NCBI RefSeq assembly: GCF_009708215.1 | Contig: NZ_CP046175.1 | Location: 1,736,001 to 1,800,000 of the forward strand | From: Occultella kanbiaonis | GTDB lineage: Bacteria > Actinomycetota > Actinomycetes > Actinomycetales > Beutenbergiaceae | DNA: 64,000 nucleotides | Reading direction: 5' to 3' | Translations under genes and position numbers: made by a program | The notes under the pieces: generated by a model | Told to the model about the DNA's origin: nothing | Database searches by the model: none | What the model saw: the letters and a program-made list of their open reading frames with translations, nothing else | Shown: piece by piece, positions 1-7,270 of the stretch | Layout: every line of letters begins with the position of its first letter | Numbering within the stretch: the first letter of the stretch is position 1

Positions 1-117
1 TCCTGGCTGAACCTGGTCGCGGCCTGCCGCCCGTGCAACCAGGCGAAGGCGGACAAGTCGCTGCGTGACTGCGACATGCGGCTGCAGTTCCTGCCCTACG
101 AGCCGGACTGGGTGTGA
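1..117 (+). CDS. HNH endonuclease, C-terminal fragment
   Basis: This is the last 38 codons of a gene that begins before the window. The visible residues include AACRPCNQAKADKS, the end of an HNH-nuclease zinc-finger module: a CxxC pair followed by Asn and Lys, as in the HNH family represented by bacterial 5-methylcytosine-type and stand-alone HNH proteins. The HNH histidines would lie upstream and cannot be seen, so activity cannot be judged. The stop codon overlaps the GTG start of the next gene (GTGA), which suggests the two are co-transcribed. Stand-alone HNH proteins of this kind are common in actinobacterial genomes and their substrates are mostly unknown. Confidence 0.7.
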   Translation, partial: SWLNLVAACRPCNQAKADKSLRDCDMRLQFLPYEPDWV

Positions 118-554
118 CCGAGACCGTCACGGGTACCTGGTTCGTGGTGCGCACCAGCCTGCCGTTCTGGCGCCACCGGCGCGATCCTCGGATCAGTTAC
201 CTGTCACTGCCGGACGGGCGGGTGCTGGATGCCGTGAGGTATACGCGCCGTGGCCGGGAACGGTGGGTCCTGGGCATCGATCTGCCGGTCCCGGGCGGCG
301 GCTACCGTTGGCGGGGACTCGGCTCGTTGACTCGGCTGACCAGCAGCATGTGGCGCGTGGTGCACGCCGAGGAGGACTGGGCCGTCACGTACTTCGCCCG
401 GACCCTCTTCACCCCCGCCGGGGTGGACGTGTACGCGCGGGGCCCGACCCTCGGGTCCCGCGCGGAGCGCTCCGCACTTGCACAGATCGCGGCGGACCCC
501 AGCGCGGCGGAGCACCTGGACGAGTTGTTCGCACCGGCGCACGGCGGGGCCTGA
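114..554 (+). CDS. Conserved hypothetical protein, possibly lipocalin-like
   Basis: The 146-residue protein has no signal peptide or membrane segment. It opens with GTWFVVRTSLPFW and continues as alternating hydrophobic and polar stretches rich in Trp, Tyr and Phe, which looks like a beta-barrel. The opening GTW and the overall beta pattern resemble lipocalin or FABP-type barrels, but this is a fold guess and no family was firmly recognised. The GTG start overlaps the upstream HNH stop by 4 bases, giving translational coupling. It converges on the proline iminopeptidase gene. Function unknown. Confidence 0.7.
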   Translation: MTETVTGTWFVVRTSLPFWRHRRDPRISYLSLPDGRVLDAVRYTRRGRERWVLGIDLPVPGGGYRWRGLGSLTRLTSSMWRVVHAEEDWAVTYFARTLFTPAGVDVYARGPTLGSRAERSALAQIAADPSAAEHLDELFAPAHGGA

Positions 555-626
555 TCCCACCGAGCCCGAGCGGTGACCTCCGGGAGGCGGACCGGACAGC
601 CGCTGCCGAGCCACCGCCGTCGGGCC

Positions 627-1613
627 TCACCGCACCTGCAGCGCCGCCATCTTGTCCGTGGCGGCGACCAGTGCGCGGGCGATGCCGGGCTCGGTCGAGG
701 CGTGCCCGGCGTCCGGCACCATGACGAACTCGGCCTGCGGCCAGGCCCGGTGCAGGTCCCAGGCGGTCGTGGCCGGGGTGCAGGCGTCGTAGCGGCCCTG
801 GACGATCACGCCGGGGATGTCCGCCAGGGCCGCGGCGCCCTCGATGAGCTGGCCCTCGGTGAACCAGCCCCTGTTCACGAAGTAGTGGTTCTCGATCCGC
901 GCGAACGCGAGCGCGAACTCCGGCTGGGAGAACTTCGTGATCGAGTCGTCGTCGATGAGCAGGGACGTGGTCGCCGCCTCCCAAGTGGACCAGGCGACGG
1001 CGGCCGGGCCGTGCACGCTCGGGTCGGGGTCGTGCAACAGGCGGTGGAACGCGCCCATGCAGTCGCCCCGTTCCGGCGGCGGAACCGGCGCGACGTACCG
1101 CTCGAACCAGTCCGGGAACAGCGCGCTCGCGCCGCCCTCGTAGAACCAGTCCAGCTCGGCCTTGCGCAGCGTGAAGATGCCGCGCAGCACGAGTGAGCGG
1201 ACCCGCTCGGCGTGCTTCTGTGCGTAGGCGAGGGCGAGGGTGGAGCCCCAGGACCCGCCGAACACGTGCCAGGACTCGACGTCCAGGTGCGTGCGCAGCG
1301 CCTCGATGTCGGCGACCAGGTGCCAGGTGGTGTTCGCGCTCATGTCGGCACCGGGAGAGGCGGCGTGCGGCGTGGAGCGGCCACAGCCGCGCTGGTCGAA
1401 CAGGATGATCCAGTAGGCGACCGGGTCGAAGAACCGGCGCTGGTCGGGGTTGGTGGCCCCGCCCGGACCACCGTGCAGGAACACCACGGGCTGCCCGTCG
1501 GGATTGCCCGAGACCTCCCAGTAGATCTCGTGCCCGTCGCCGACGGCGAGCATGCCGCTCGCGTACGGGTCGATCGGTGGGTACAGGGGTGAGTCGTCCG
1601 AGGAGATGGCCAT
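627..1613 (-). CDS. pip: Proline iminopeptidase (alpha/beta hydrolase, S33)
   Basis: The 328-residue protein should remove N-terminal proline from peptides in the cytoplasm. It carries the family hallmarks: HGGPGG oxyanion motif (residues 47-52), DQRGCGRS (73-80), the nucleophile elbow GGSWGS with Ser121, an Asp in QGRYDACTP and the terminal catalytic His in PDAGHAS. Length is normal for S33 prolyl aminopeptidases (about 310-330). The start at the second ATG of ATGGCCATC is supported by a leaderless-type -10 (TACCGT) exactly six bases upstream. The gene is divergent from the ATP-grasp gene across 70 bp. Confidence 0.93.
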   Translation of the reverse strand: MAISSDDSPLYPPIDPYASGMLAVGDGHEIYWEVSGNPDGQPVVFLHGGPGGATNPDQRRFFDPVAYWIILFDQRGCGRSTPHAASPGADMSANTTWHLVADIEALRTHLDVESWHVFGGSWGSTLALAYAQKHAERVRSLVLRGIFTLRKAELDWFYEGGASALFPDWFERYVAPVPPPERGDCMGAFHRLLHDPDPSVHGPAAVAWSTWEAATTSLLIDDDSITKFSQPEFALAFARIENHYFVNRGWFTEGQLIEGAAALADIPGVIVQGRYDACTPATTAWDLHRAWPQAEFVMVPDAGHASTEPGIARALVAATDKMAALQVR

Positions 1614-1619
1614 GGCGCC

Positions 1620-1625
1620 ACGGTA
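1620..1625 (-). promoter_or_regulatory. Leaderless-type -10 of pip
   Basis: On the minus strand TACCGT lies six bases before the ATG of pip, so transcription should begin at or very near the start codon. No convincing -35 is visible. Confidence 0.5.
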
Positions 1626-1671
1626 CGGCGCCGGTGCACCTGGCGTAGTCCCGCCGGCGTGAACTTCTTAG

Positions 1672-1677
1672 TACGGT
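1672..1677 (+). promoter_or_regulatory. Leaderless-type -10 of the ATP-grasp gene
   Basis: TACGGT is followed by a six-base spacer and the GTG at 1684. The gene has no Shine-Dalgarno, which fits a leaderless transcript. This promoter and that of pip are back to back. Confidence 0.5.
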
Positions 1678-1683
1678 TCAGGT

Positions 1684-2628
1684 GTGCCCACCACTCCACG
1701 CCTCGCGCTCGTCACGTGCGCCGAACTGCCCGACCTCGACGACGAGGATGCCCCGCTCATCCCCGCACTGGCCGAGCGCGGCGTCGCGGCCGAGTCCGTG
1801 GTCTGGGACGACCCGGCGGTGGACTGGTCGCGCTACGACCTGACCGTGATCCGGTCCGCGTGGGACTACGCCGCCCGTCGTGAGGAGTTCGTGGCGTGGG
1901 CCGGGTCCGTGCCGCGGCTGGTCAACCCGCCGAACGTGGTGCGCTGGAACTCGGACAAGCATTATCTGCAGGCGCTCGAGGACCATGGGCTGCCCGTGGT
2001 GCAGACCACCTGGCTCGAGCCGGAGCGCGGGTACGACAAGCGCGCCCTGCACAACAGGTTCCCGGCCCGCGAGGACTTCGTCATCAAGCCGGCGATCAGT
2101 TCCGGCTCCCTCGACGCCGGTCGGTACACGGCCACCGACGCTGACTCCCGCCGGTACGCCATCGAGCATGCCAAGCGGCTCCTCGGCGAGGGCCGTTCGG
2201 TGATGGTCCAGCGGTATCTGCCCGAGGTGGACTCCCACGGCGAGATCGCCCTCGTGTTCTTCCACGGCACGTATTCGCACGCGACCCGCAAGGCCGCGAT
2301 GCTGACCACCGAGGAGGTGGAGGCCGAGCGTCCCCGCGAGGAGGTCATGGAGGCCTACCACGCCACCCCCGAGGAGATCGCTGCGGGACAGCAGGCCCTG
2401 GCGTTCGCCCGGGCACGGATCCCCGGCCGGTCCATCTCCAGCCGGCCGCTCGCCTACGCGCGGGTGGACCTGGTGCCCACCAACGGCAAGTCCGTGGTGA
2501 TGGAGCTCGAGCTCATCGAGCCGTCGCTGTTCGCCTCGCTCGGCCGCGGCGCGCTCGACCGGTTCGCTGACTCCCTCGTCGCGGAACTGCGGATGGGACC
2601 GGACAGCAACAACATCGACCTGGCCTGA
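1684..2628 (+). CDS. ATP-grasp domain protein
   Basis: The 314-residue protein has an N-terminal alpha/beta domain (VIRSAWDYAARREEFVAWA, about residues 60-78) followed by an ATP-grasp fold: VIKPAISSGS (nucleotide-binding Lys and small loop), a central MVQRYLPEVDSHGEIALVFF segment, and VVMELELIEPSLF near the C terminus, where acidic residues would hold Mg2+. These resemble RimK/glutathione-synthetase-like ligases that join a carboxylate to an amine using ATP. It belongs to a widespread actinobacterial family without a defined substrate. The start is set by a leaderless promoter. It ends 14 bases from the convergent M23 peptidase gene. Confidence 0.8.
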   Translation: MPTTPRLALVTCAELPDLDDEDAPLIPALAERGVAAESVVWDDPAVDWSRYDLTVIRSAWDYAARREEFVAWAGSVPRLVNPPNVVRWNSDKHYLQALEDHGLPVVQTTWLEPERGYDKRALHNRFPAREDFVIKPAISSGSLDAGRYTATDADSRRYAIEHAKRLLGEGRSVMVQRYLPEVDSHGEIALVFFHGTYSHATRKAAMLTTEEVEAERPREEVMEAYHATPEEIAAGQQALAFARARIPGRSISSRPLAYARVDLVPTNGKSVVMELELIEPSLFASLGRGALDRFADSLVAELRMGPDSNNIDLA

Positions 2629-2642
2629 TCGCGGCGGCGCCG

Positions 2643-3338
2643 TCAGGCGCGCGGTGCCACGATCGAGCGCTCGGCGGGCACCGCCAGTTCACGGGGTACG
2701 AAGGTTCGGCCGCGCGCGGGCATCTCCTCGAAACGCGTGAAACTGATCGGCAGGCCGCGGGCGGACAAGGGGTCGACGGCGTCCATCGCCTGTACATGGA
2801 CGTGCGGCTGGGTGGAGTTGCCCGAGTTGCCGCAGTCGGCCACCTGCTCGCCCACGGTGACCCGTTGGCCGACGGCAACCCGGACGGAGCCCGACCGCAG
2901 GTGCATCAGACCGACGTACGCCCCGCCGTCGGACGTCTCGATCACGACGTGATTGCCGGCGAGGGCGATCGCACCCTGCCGGGCGCGGCTCGCCTGGCCG
3001 AGCAGGTACGGCACCAGGGCCACCGAGCGCCGGGCGTGGTGGTCGGCCTCGCCGTCGTGCACCGTGGCGACCCGGCCACCGACCGGTGCCAGGATCGGGC
3101 GCCCGAACGCGTGGAACAGCTCGGGTGGCTCGGCGGCGAGGAGCGTGCGCCAACTCGTGCTCGGCGCGGTCCGGCCGCGCTCGTCGACCCCGACGAAGTC
3201 GATCGCATACCTGGTCGCGAACAGGTTCGTACCGTGGCTCGGCACGCGTCGGGCCGGGCTGTTCTCCACTCGCCACCGGCCGTCGAACGGCAGGGCCAGG
3301 GTCACGGCCGGCGGGGTGGTGCCTGGTCCGACGGGCAC
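2643..3338 (-). CDS. M23 family metallopeptidase domain protein
   Basis: The 231-residue protein has the LytM/M23 pattern: ATRYAIDFVGVDE with the first-shell Asp, a central PVGGRVATVHDGEADHH region, GNHVVIETSDG, a GQRVTVGEQVADCGNSGNS stretch and QPHVHVQ with the HxH zinc motif. M23 enzymes cut peptidoglycan cross-bridges, but no signal peptide is visible here, so a cytoplasmic or differently exported role is possible. The GTG start has a GAGGAG ribosome site about six bases upstream. The first ligand is usually HxxxD; the histidine position could not be placed with certainty, so catalytic activity is not assured. Confidence 0.8.
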   Translation of the reverse strand: MPVGPGTTPPAVTLALPFDGRWRVENSPARRVPSHGTNLFATRYAIDFVGVDERGRTAPSTSWRTLLAAEPPELFHAFGRPILAPVGGRVATVHDGEADHHARRSVALVPYLLGQASRARQGAIALAGNHVVIETSDGGAYVGLMHLRSGSVRVAVGQRVTVGEQVADCGNSGNSTQPHVHVQAMDAVDPLSARGLPISFTRFEEMPARGRTFVPRELAVPAERSIVAPRA

Positions 3339-3446
3339 GGGAACTCCTCATCCGTTCTGGGTGGTCCGGGCGAGCCGCTCTGGCGGCGGCTCCTGCGGAA
3401 CGTGATACTGATCACTTCAGGTGCGACTCCGAGAGGAAACATACGC

Positions 3447-3932
3447 GTGACTACGTTCACCACATGGAAGTTCGATTCGGTCGACGGTGCCGATCGTGCG
3501 GCGTCCACGCTCAAGCAGGTCAAGAGCGAGGGCCTGATCAAGGTCGAGGACTACGCCGTCCTCACCTGGCCCGCCGATGCCGATCGTCCCGAGGTCAAGT
3601 ACGAGAACCGTGACAACTGGCGCGCTGCCGGCTGGGGTGCGTTCTGGGGCGTGCTGTTCGGGGCGCTCTTCTTCCTGCCCCTCATCGGAGCCGCCGCGGG
3701 TGCCGCGATCTCACTGCTGAACAAGCACATGCAGGACGTCGGCATCACCCGGGAACAGCTCGACGCCATCGGCAAGCAGGTGGGCCCAGGTAGTTCCGCG
3801 CTGTTCGTCGTCACCAGCGAACGCGACCTCGACCTGGTGGCCGAACGGTTCCGCGGCCACGAGGGCACGCTCATCGCGACCAACCTGGTCGCCGGCGAGG
3901 CCGACGAGGTCCGTCAGGCGTTCGAGGGCTGA
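3447..3932 (+). CDS. DUF1269-type membrane-associated protein
   Basis: The 161-residue protein starts TTFTTWKFDSVDGADRAAS and continues with the IKVEDYAVLTWPAD pattern typical of DUF1269. A central glycine-rich hydrophobic stretch (WGAFWGVLFGALFFLPLIGAA, about residues 58-78) could form a membrane hairpin. The C-terminal half ends in a Ser-rich ALFVVTSERDLD segment. The GTG start was chosen because GAGAGGAAAC lies upstream and the family begins here. Proteins of this family are stress-associated in several actinobacteria but have no known activity. A strong hairpin follows the gene. Confidence 0.8.
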   Translation: MTTFTTWKFDSVDGADRAASTLKQVKSEGLIKVEDYAVLTWPADADRPEVKYENRDNWRAAGWGAFWGVLFGALFFLPLIGAAAGAAISLLNKHMQDVGITREQLDAIGKQVGPGSSALFVVTSERDLDLVAERFRGHEGTLIATNLVAGEADEVRQAFEG

Positions 3933-3993
3933 GCGCCGGCGCCGCCGTGGACGGGCGATCCCGCTCGTCTGCGGCGCCCCCGGCCGAACCGGG

Positions 3994-4044
3994 CGAGGCC
4001 CGAACCCTGACCGGAGCGCTTGTCCGCCCTGGGTTCGGGCCTCG
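3994..4044. terminator. Bidirectional terminator hairpin between DUF1269 gene and tRNA-His
   Basis: A perfect 14-bp stem (CGAGGCCCGAACCC at 3994-4007 with GGGTTCGGGCCTCG at 4031-4044) encloses a 23-base loop. It lies between the two converging transcripts and has no long T tract, as is usual in actinobacteria. Confidence 0.7.
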
Positions 4045-4052
4045 TTCGTGCT

Positions 4053-4129
4053 TGGGGTGAGTAACGGGGCTTGAACCCGCGGCCTCCTGGACCACAACCA
4101 GGCGCTCTACCGACTGAGCTATACCCACC
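4053..4129 (-). tRNA. tRNA-His (anticodon GTG)
   Basis: The cloverleaf can be drawn by hand on the minus strand. The acceptor arm GTGGGTA pairs with TACTCAC, the anticodon stem CCTGG/CCAGG encloses TTGTGGT with anticodon GTG, the T arm contains GGTTCAAGCC, and the 3' CCA is encoded. The extra G at -1 characteristic of histidine tRNA is encoded and faces C73. The gene lies just downstream of orn in the same direction, an arrangement also known in other actinobacteria. Confidence 0.96.
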
Positions 4130-4219
4130 ATGACGTCCCGCGCAGGCGCGGTCGCGATTGCCAATCATAGCGAAGTTCGGAGGGTGGTCGCGCCACCGCC
4201 GAACGCCCGACGGCGCGGG

Positions 4220-4873
4220 TCAGGTTGCGGAGGTCGGCGCCGCCGCGACCGTGGGCGCCGACGCGATCATCGCGGCGACCTTCCTGCTCGTGGCCGAGTC
4301 AGGCCCGGAGCCGTCGGGGAACAGCACGGCACGGTAGTACCGCAGCTCGTCGATGCTCTCGGCGATGTCCGCGAGGGCGCGATGGCCGCCGGCCTTCTTG
4401 GGTGCGTTGAAGTAGGCGCGCGGGTACCAGCGGCGGGCCAGCTCCTTGATCGAGGAGACGTCGATGATCCGGTAGTGCAGGAACTCGGTGAGTGCCGGCA
4501 TGTCCCGCTCGAGGAAGCCACGGTCGGTGCCCACGGAGTTGCCCGCGAGCGGGGCCCGGGCTGATTCCGGCACGAACCGGCGGATGTAGGCCAGGACCTG
4601 CTCCTCGGCGTCGGCGAGCGTGATGCCCGAGTCGAGCTCGTCGAGCAGGCCGGACGAGGTGTGCATCTCGACGACCACCTCGTTCATGTCCACAAGCGAC
4701 TCGGCCGGTGGCTTGATCACGAGGTCGAGGCCGGGGTCGAGCGCGTGCAGCTCGGAGTCGGTGACGATGACGGCGATCTCGACGAGGGCGTCCCTGGTCA
4801 GGTCGAGGCCGGTCATCTCGCAGTCGATCCAGACGATCGCGTCGGAGCCGGCGGTCTTGGCGGAATTGCTCAC
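4220..4873 (-). CDS. orn: Oligoribonuclease
   Basis: The 217-residue enzyme degrades 2-5-nt RNA fragments (nanoRNA, pGpG) to mononucleotides. The DEDDh signature is present: IDCEMTG with Asp17 and Glu19, GNSVGTDRGFLERDMP containing the second Asp region, and GGHRALADI with the catalytic His and final Asp. About 25 Ala/Thr/Ser-rich residues extend beyond the usual roughly 180-200-residue enzyme. The GTG start follows a TAGGCT -10 element by six bases. It should be co-transcribed with, or closely followed by, tRNA-His. Confidence 0.96.
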   Translation of the reverse strand: MSNSAKTAGSDAIVWIDCEMTGLDLTRDALVEIAVIVTDSELHALDPGLDLVIKPPAESLVDMNEVVVEMHTSSGLLDELDSGITLADAEEQVLAYIRRFVPESARAPLAGNSVGTDRGFLERDMPALTEFLHYRIIDVSSIKELARRWYPRAYFNAPKKAGGHRALADIAESIDELRYYRAVLFPDGSGPDSATSRKVAAMIASAPTVAAAPTSAT

Positions 4874-4879
4874 TGGGTC

Positions 4880-4885
4880 AGCCTA
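4880..4885 (-). promoter_or_regulatory. Leaderless-type -10 of orn
   Basis: Minus-strand TAGGCT precedes the GTG of orn by six bases. The same TAGGCT box precedes the haemoglobin and MscS genes in this window. Confidence 0.5.
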
Positions 4886-4927
4886 GTCCGAGCCTGCGAC
4901 ATGGTGGCAGTCGCTCACGCTCCTTAA

Positions 4928-5013
4928 TCAACTCAAGGGTTGACAACGACTCCTGCGCGGTCTTCAATGAGGTCAACGAACTGGTTGATTACGAACCTGG
5001 TCAACGGGTGACC
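4928..5013. promoter_or_regulatory. Cluster of three palindromes upstream of the TIGR03086 gene
   Basis: Two copies of TCAAC-N6-GTTGA occur at 4928-4943 and 4973-4988, 45 bp centre to centre. A third, related palindrome GGTCA-N5-TGACC follows at 4999-5013. They fill the 158-bp space between orn and the next gene and end 18 bases before its ATG. This looks like a multi-site operator, but no cognate regulator is encoded next to it. Confidence 0.45.
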
Positions 5014-5031
5014 TAGAGGAAGGGCAACGAG

Positions 5032-5607
5032 ATGAGCAGGGATCCCGCAGCCGAGTACCGAGAGGTCGCGGCGACATTCACAGCACGCGTGGAGGGCACC
5101 GACCCGGGCAGCTGGGGAGATCCGTCTCCGGTACCCGAATGGGTCGCCCGGGACGTGGTGGCCCACCTCATCGAGTGGCTGCCCCAGGTGCTGGGCTTCC
5201 AGGTCGCGGAGGTGCCGCCGGTGGCCGACGATCCCGTCGCCGCATGGCGTGCGCACTCGGACGGGGTCCAGGCGTTGCTCGACGATCCGGTACGCAGCCG
5301 GCGAAGCGTCAGCAATCCGAACTTCGGAGAGATGGCGGCCGCGGACGTCGTTGACCGGCTCTACACGCCGGACGTGTTCATGCACACCTGGGATCTCGCC
5401 CGGGCGACAGGTCAGGACGACCGGTTGGATCCCGATCGGTGCGCCGCCGGACTGGCGGCCGGCGAGCCGATGGAGGGGATCATGCGTTCGAGCGGCCAGT
5501 TCGGACCGCGGGTGCCGGTGCCCGACGACGCCGACGTGCAGGACCGGATGCTCGGGTTCATCGGCAGGGACCCGGCCTGGCGGGCTCCGGAGCGCCGGGC
5601 CGTGTGA
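5032..5607 (+). CDS. TIGR03086-type metal-binding protein (DinB/maleylpyruvate isomerase-like fold)
   Basis: The 191-residue protein has the usual order of this family: an N-terminal helix (AEYREVAATFTARV), a WGDPSPVPEWVARDVVAHLIEW segment with the first metal-ligand His, and a later FMHTWDLARATGQDDRLDP segment with HTWDLA, the most recognisable TIGR03086 motif. Members are proposed to bind a divalent metal and use mycothiol or a similar thiol, but for most, including this one, the reaction is unknown. AGGAAGGGCAACGAG precedes the ATG. The gene sits behind a cluster of palindromes and is closed by a strong terminator. Confidence 0.85.
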   Translation: MSRDPAAEYREVAATFTARVEGTDPGSWGDPSPVPEWVARDVVAHLIEWLPQVLGFQVAEVPPVADDPVAAWRAHSDGVQALLDDPVRSRRSVSNPNFGEMAAADVVDRLYTPDVFMHTWDLARATGQDDRLDPDRCAAGLAAGEPMEGIMRSSGQFGPRVPVPDDADVQDRMLGFIGRDPAWRAPERRAV

Positions 5608-5644
5608 GCGGCCCGGGCCCGGCGACTGCACGGCCCGGGAAACA

Positions 5645-5680
5645 GAGAACCCGGCGGCACCGAAGTGCCGCCGGGTTCTC
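5645..5680. terminator. Terminator hairpin with 16-bp perfect stem
   Basis: GAGAACCCGGCGGCAC pairs perfectly with its complement at 5665-5680 around a CGAA tetraloop. It separates the TIGR03086 gene from the small convergent gene. Confidence 0.8.
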
Positions 5681-5757
5681 CGGCCGGTCCGGACTCGATC
5701 CGTCCGGTCTGGTTTCGGGCGAGGCGACCACCACCACGCGCCCACACGGGCCGGCGT

Positions 5758-5970
5758 TCAGCTGGCCCTGACGTAGTCGCGGTCTGCGGGCTCGTTCGAG
5801 CCGGACAAAGAAGAAGGACGGCCGATTCTCCGGCCGCCCCGAGCGGTGATCTGGTTGCTTCGCGTGATGCGATCGAACAGTTGCTGCCTGAGCCTGCGGC
5901 GCTGTTCGACCTCGGTGCGCAGCTGTGCCTGCTCGAGGTGTTGGACGTCATAGATCGTCAACGGGTGCAT
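5758..5970 (-). CDS. Small basic hypothetical protein
   Basis: The 70-residue product begins MHPLTIYDVQHLEQAQLR and is dominated by a charged, probably helical region rich in Arg, Gln and Glu, followed by a polar tail. A good Shine-Dalgarno (GAGAGGTAACACCC) precedes the ATG at 5970. An upstream in-frame ATG lacks one. Short Arg-rich helical proteins of this sort are common in actinobacteria and unnamed. The inverted repeat CGGCCG...CGGCCG near 5820 is inside the coding region. Function unknown. Confidence 0.6.
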   Translation of the reverse strand: MHPLTIYDVQHLEQAQLRTEVEQRRRLRQQLFDRITRSNQITARGGRRIGRPSSLSGSNEPADRDYVRAS

Positions 5971-6126
5971 GGGTGTTACCTCTCGATGCGGTGGTGGTGG
6001 GTGCCGCCCGACGGAGCGACCCCGATAGGTAACCATCGGACCGCAGCCCCGGTCACTGCTTTATTCCTGAACGAGCTCGGCGCGGGTCGGCGCGCACAGC
6101 TGCTTCCCGGTGACGGTGGACGGTCG

Positions 6127-6132
6127 TAGGGT
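6127..6132 (+). promoter_or_regulatory. Leaderless-type -10 of the DUF1697 gene
   Basis: TAGGGT is followed by a seven-base spacer and then the ATG at 6140, with no ribosome site. This also argues against a start further upstream. Confidence 0.5.
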
Positions 6133-6139
6133 CGGCGGC

Positions 6140-6688
6140 ATGCCTTCGACGTCGTCCGAGCCCAATGCCGCGCGGTACGCGGTCCTGCTGCGCGGGGTCA
6201 ACGTCGGCGGGATCAACGTCAAGATGGCCGATCTGCGCAGGGTCCTGGAGGCCGCCGGTCTCGCCGAGGTGCGCACGGTCCTGGCCAGTGGCAACGCCCT
6301 GGTCACCTCCGACCTCCCGGCCGCGCGGTTACGGCCCGAGATCGAGACCGCGCTGCGGGACGCGTTCGGCTACGAGGCCTGGGTGCAGGTGCTGCCGCTG
6401 GAACGGATCGCCGCCATCGTGGCGGACTATCCGTTCGACACCGACGAGGCCACCCACCACCCCTACGTGATGTTCTGCGCCGACGACGCCGCGCTCGGGG
6501 AGGTCGGAGCACTGGCCGCGGAGGTCGACCCCGACGTCGAGCAGGTGCGCCCCGGGGAGGGCGTCATCTACTGGGAGGCGCCGAAGGGTTCCAGCACGGA
6601 CACCGCGTTCGCGAGGCTGACCTCCCGGGCGCGGTACAAGTCGGTGCTGACCACCCGTAACCTGCGGACGCTGCGGAAACTGCTCTGA
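6140..6688 (+). CDS. DUF1697 domain protein
   Basis: The 182-residue protein shows the family pattern at once: AVLLRGVNVGGINVKMADLRRVLEAAGL near the N terminus, TVLASGNALVTSD, and a C-terminal SRARYKSVLTTRNLRTLRKLL, in which TTRNLRTL is the conserved tail. DUF1697 proteins are small cytoplasmic proteins found in many bacteria with no established function. The start at 6140 was preferred over an in-frame GTG at 6110 because a leaderless -10 lies between them. Confidence 0.88.
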   Translation: MPSTSSEPNAARYAVLLRGVNVGGINVKMADLRRVLEAAGLAEVRTVLASGNALVTSDLPAARLRPEIETALRDAFGYEAWVQVLPLERIAAIVADYPFDTDEATHHPYVMFCADDAALGEVGALAAEVDPDVEQVRPGEGVIYWEAPKGSSTDTAFARLTSRARYKSVLTTRNLRTLRKLL

Positions 6689-6756
6689 TCCGAGCGCGGA
6701 GCCGCGTGTCGGATTTGTTCTATCGACGCAGGCGCGGGTGCGGCATCGTGGCCGCC

Positions 6757-7125
6757 ATGCCCGCACCAACGCTGAAGATGATCACCCTTGACTGCGCCGA
6801 CGTGCGCCCGCTCGCGACCTTCTGGTCCGCCCTGCTCGAGACACAGACCCTGGTCGTCCAGGACGAGTACGCCATGCTGGCCGGTCCCGGTGCCGCCATC
6901 GGGATCGGCCGCGTCGAGAACTACCTGCCGCCCGCGTGGCCGAACCCGAACGGAAGCAAGCAGTTCCACTTCGACCTCGCCTGCGAGGACATCGCCGCCA
7001 CCGAGGCGCGCTGCGTGGAACTGGGTGCGACCGTCCCCGCGGACCAGCCCGGCGAGACCTGGCGGGTGCTCCTGGACCCGGCCGGCCACCCGTTCTGCCT
7101 CACCGACGCCGCCAACTGGGGGTGA
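6757..7125 (+). CDS. VOC (glyoxalase/bleomycin-resistance-like) protein
   Basis: The 122-residue protein is a single vicinal-oxygen-chelate unit: LKMITLDCADVRPLATFWSALLE opens the first beta-alpha-beta-beta-beta module, KQFHFDLACEDIAATEARCVELGA the second, and WRVLLDPAGHPFCL closes it. The combination of FHFDLAC and DPAGHPFCL is typical of glyoxalase-like domain proteins. Metal-ligand residues cannot be assigned with confidence, so substrate and activity are open. The ATG at 6757 matches the family start; no Shine-Dalgarno is seen, and CATCGT seven bases upstream may be the -10 of a leaderless message. Confidence 0.85.
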   Translation: MPAPTLKMITLDCADVRPLATFWSALLETQTLVVQDEYAMLAGPGAAIGIGRVENYLPPAWPNPNGSKQFHFDLACEDIAATEARCVELGATVPADQPGETWRVLLDPAGHPFCLTDAANWG

Positions 7126-7150
7126 CGCCCGCGTCCTGATCATGCGGCGT

Positions 7151-7194
7151 GGTCGGGCCGGCCGGCTCCCTGCGCTCGCGAGCAACGCCCGACC
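7151..7194 (+). terminator. Possible terminator after the VOC gene
   Basis: GGTCGGGC at 7151-7158 pairs with GCCCGACC at 7187-7194. The 28-base loop contains further self-complementary GC (GCCGGCC, GCTCGCGAGC). It lies just before the tetR promoter. Confidence 0.4.
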
Positions 7195-7213
7195 CGAGCG
7201 CGATCGTCGACCC

Positions 7214-7270
7214 TTGACCGTTCTGACCGATCGGCCTAATCTCGGATCATGCGGTCAGAAAGCGGTTCAA
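7214..7270 (+). promoter_or_regulatory. tetR promoter with overlapping dyad operator
   Basis: A good housekeeping promoter is visible: TTGACC (7214-7219), 17-base spacer, TAATCT (7237-7242), then six bases to the ATG. It is bracketed by a perfect 9-bp inverted repeat, TTCTGACCG (7221-7229) and CGGTCAGAA (7252-7260). The outer half-sites TTGACCG and CGGTTCAA extend the symmetry. A protein bound here would cover both the -10 and the start codon, which fits autorepression by the TetR protein. Confidence 0.6.

Noticed and set aside
2796-3446. N-terminal extension of the DUF1269 gene
   Set aside because: The upstream in-frame part is the shadow of the M23 gene on the other strand; a ribosome site and the family start support the GTG at 3447.
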